Of a stretch of DNA of 7,328 nucleotides, positions 6,662-7,328 are shown in pieces (the stretch's first letter is position 1; each line of letters starts with the position of its first letter). Under the pieces are notes generated by a model, which was not told where the DNA came from, made no database searches, and saw only the letters and a list, made by a program, of their open reading frames with translations. The DNA lies in contig JAPLPC010000591.1 in assembly GCA_026400425.1 (NCBI GenBank), positions 1 to 7,328 of the forward strand. Direction: 5' to 3'. This DNA comes from Hyphomicrobiales bacterium. Its GTDB lineage: Bacteria > Pseudomonadota > Alphaproteobacteria > Rhizobiales > Xanthobacteraceae. The position numbers and the translations under genes are program-made.

Positions 6662-7328
6662 CTAACGATCCAGCGCTGCACGGATTTTCTCCGCCAGTTG
6701 ATCGACGGAGAACGGCTTGCCGAGCAGATCGACGTCGGCGTCCAGCACGCCATTGTGCACGACGGCGTTGCGCGTGTAGCCGGTGGTGAACAGCACCTTC
6801 AGATCGGGCCGACGCTTCCTGGCCTGTTCGGCCAGGCGGGCGCCGTTGAGGCCGGGCATGATGACGTCGGTGAACAGCAATGCGACGTCGGGATGCGCCT
6901 CGAGCAACTTCAACGCAGCTTCGGCGCCATCCGCCTCGATGACGCGATATCCAAGCATCTGCAGCGCATCGGTGGAAAACCGGCGTACGGCGGCCTCATC
7001 CTCGACCACCAGAATCAATTCGCCGGATTGCCCGCCGCTGTGGCGCGGCGTCTCCGGTTGCTCGGGGCGATCGACATCGGCGCCGAACAGACGCGGCATA
7101 TAGATTTTGACGGTCGTGCCCTGGCCGGGCTCCGAGTAGATTTTGACGTGGCCATGCGACTGCTTGATGAAGCCGTAGACCTGGCTCAAGCCGAGCCCTG
7201 TGCCCTTGCCGACCGCCTTGGTCGTGAAGAACGGATCGTAAGCCTTGGCAATCACGTCGGGCGACATGCCTTGGCCGGTATCGGTCACCGCAATCAACAC
7301 ATATTGCCCCGGCGCGACGCCGAAATTG
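6662..7328 (-). CDS. hybrid sensor histidine kinase/response regulator, C-terminal part (gene continues past right edge)
   Basis: Only the last 221 residues are in the window; the frame stays open to base 7328. The visible part begins inside the HATPase_c ATP-binding domain, with the G1 box DTGQGM (16-21), F box DPFFTTK (31-37) and G2 box GTGLGLS (42-48) all intact. A Pro/Gly-rich linker (about 82-102) leads to a receiver domain with acidic residues in VVEDE (107-111), the phospho-acceptor Asp154 in LLFTDVIMPG, Thr181 in LFTTGY and Lys204 in KPF. All catalytic residues visible are present, so both modules look active. The dimerisation/phospho-His domain and the sensor region lie outside, so the signal is unknown. 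It is typical of the many PAS-containing hybrid kinases of this bacterial group. A GTG at 7300 is not the start, because conserved HATPase sequence continues upstream of it. Confidence 0.93.
   Translation of the reverse strand, partial: NFGVAPGQYVLIAVTDTGQGMSPDVIAKAYDPFFTTKAVGKGTGLGLSQVYGFIKQSHGHVKIYSEPGQGTTVKIYMPRLFGADVDRPEQPETPRHSGGQSGELILVVEDEAAVRRFSTDALQMLGYRVIEADGAEAALKLLEAHPDVALLFTDVIMPGLNGARLAEQARKRRPDLKVLFTTGYTRNAVVHNGVLDADVDLLGKPFSVDQLAEKIRAALDR

Overview
The window looks like chromosomal DNA of an alphaproteobacterium of the Bradyrhizobium/Rhodopseudomonas/Afipia group (Nitrobacteraceae). This is an inference from the high GC content, the protein types, the alphaproteobacterial promoter form and a CGGGAGAGGG-type palindromic intergenic repeat present in three copies. 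No tRNA, rRNA, CRISPR array, insertion sequence or phage gene was seen.

Left part (1-4222): a classic cobalamin riboswitch (about 204-368), with a plausible sigma-70 promoter just upstream, leads a two-gene unit. The first gene is a TonB-dependent outer-membrane receptor that resembles ferric-siderophore receptors. The second is a PepSY-domain inner-membrane protein of the kind that accompanies such receptors and is linked to reduction of imported metal chelates. The riboswitch suggests that the cargo is cobalamin or another corrinoid, not iron. The PepSY gene is broken: its frame changes at 3570/3571, where the family normally has a short Trp/His-rich stretch at the start of the third membrane helix. 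A small out-of-frame deletion is the simplest explanation. A palindromic repeat lies between the two genes.

Middle (4219-5664, minus strand): a membrane-anchored TAXI-family TRAP solute-binding protein, convergent with the PepSY gene. The two stop codons are read from the same CTAG tetranucleotide. The protein has a membrane helix at each end of the binding domain and a cytoplasmic tail. No TRAP membrane subunits are nearby.

Right part (5850-7328): a pterin-4a-carbinolamine dehydratase (plus strand), a palindromic repeat, a small DUF1232/YkvA-like membrane protein (plus strand), and, convergent with it, the C-terminal part of a hybrid sensor histidine kinase (minus strand, running off the right edge). 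These are ordinary housekeeping or signalling genes with no evident link to the B12 unit.

The most notable point is the B12-controlled receptor/PepSY pair and the apparent inactivation of its inner-membrane partner.
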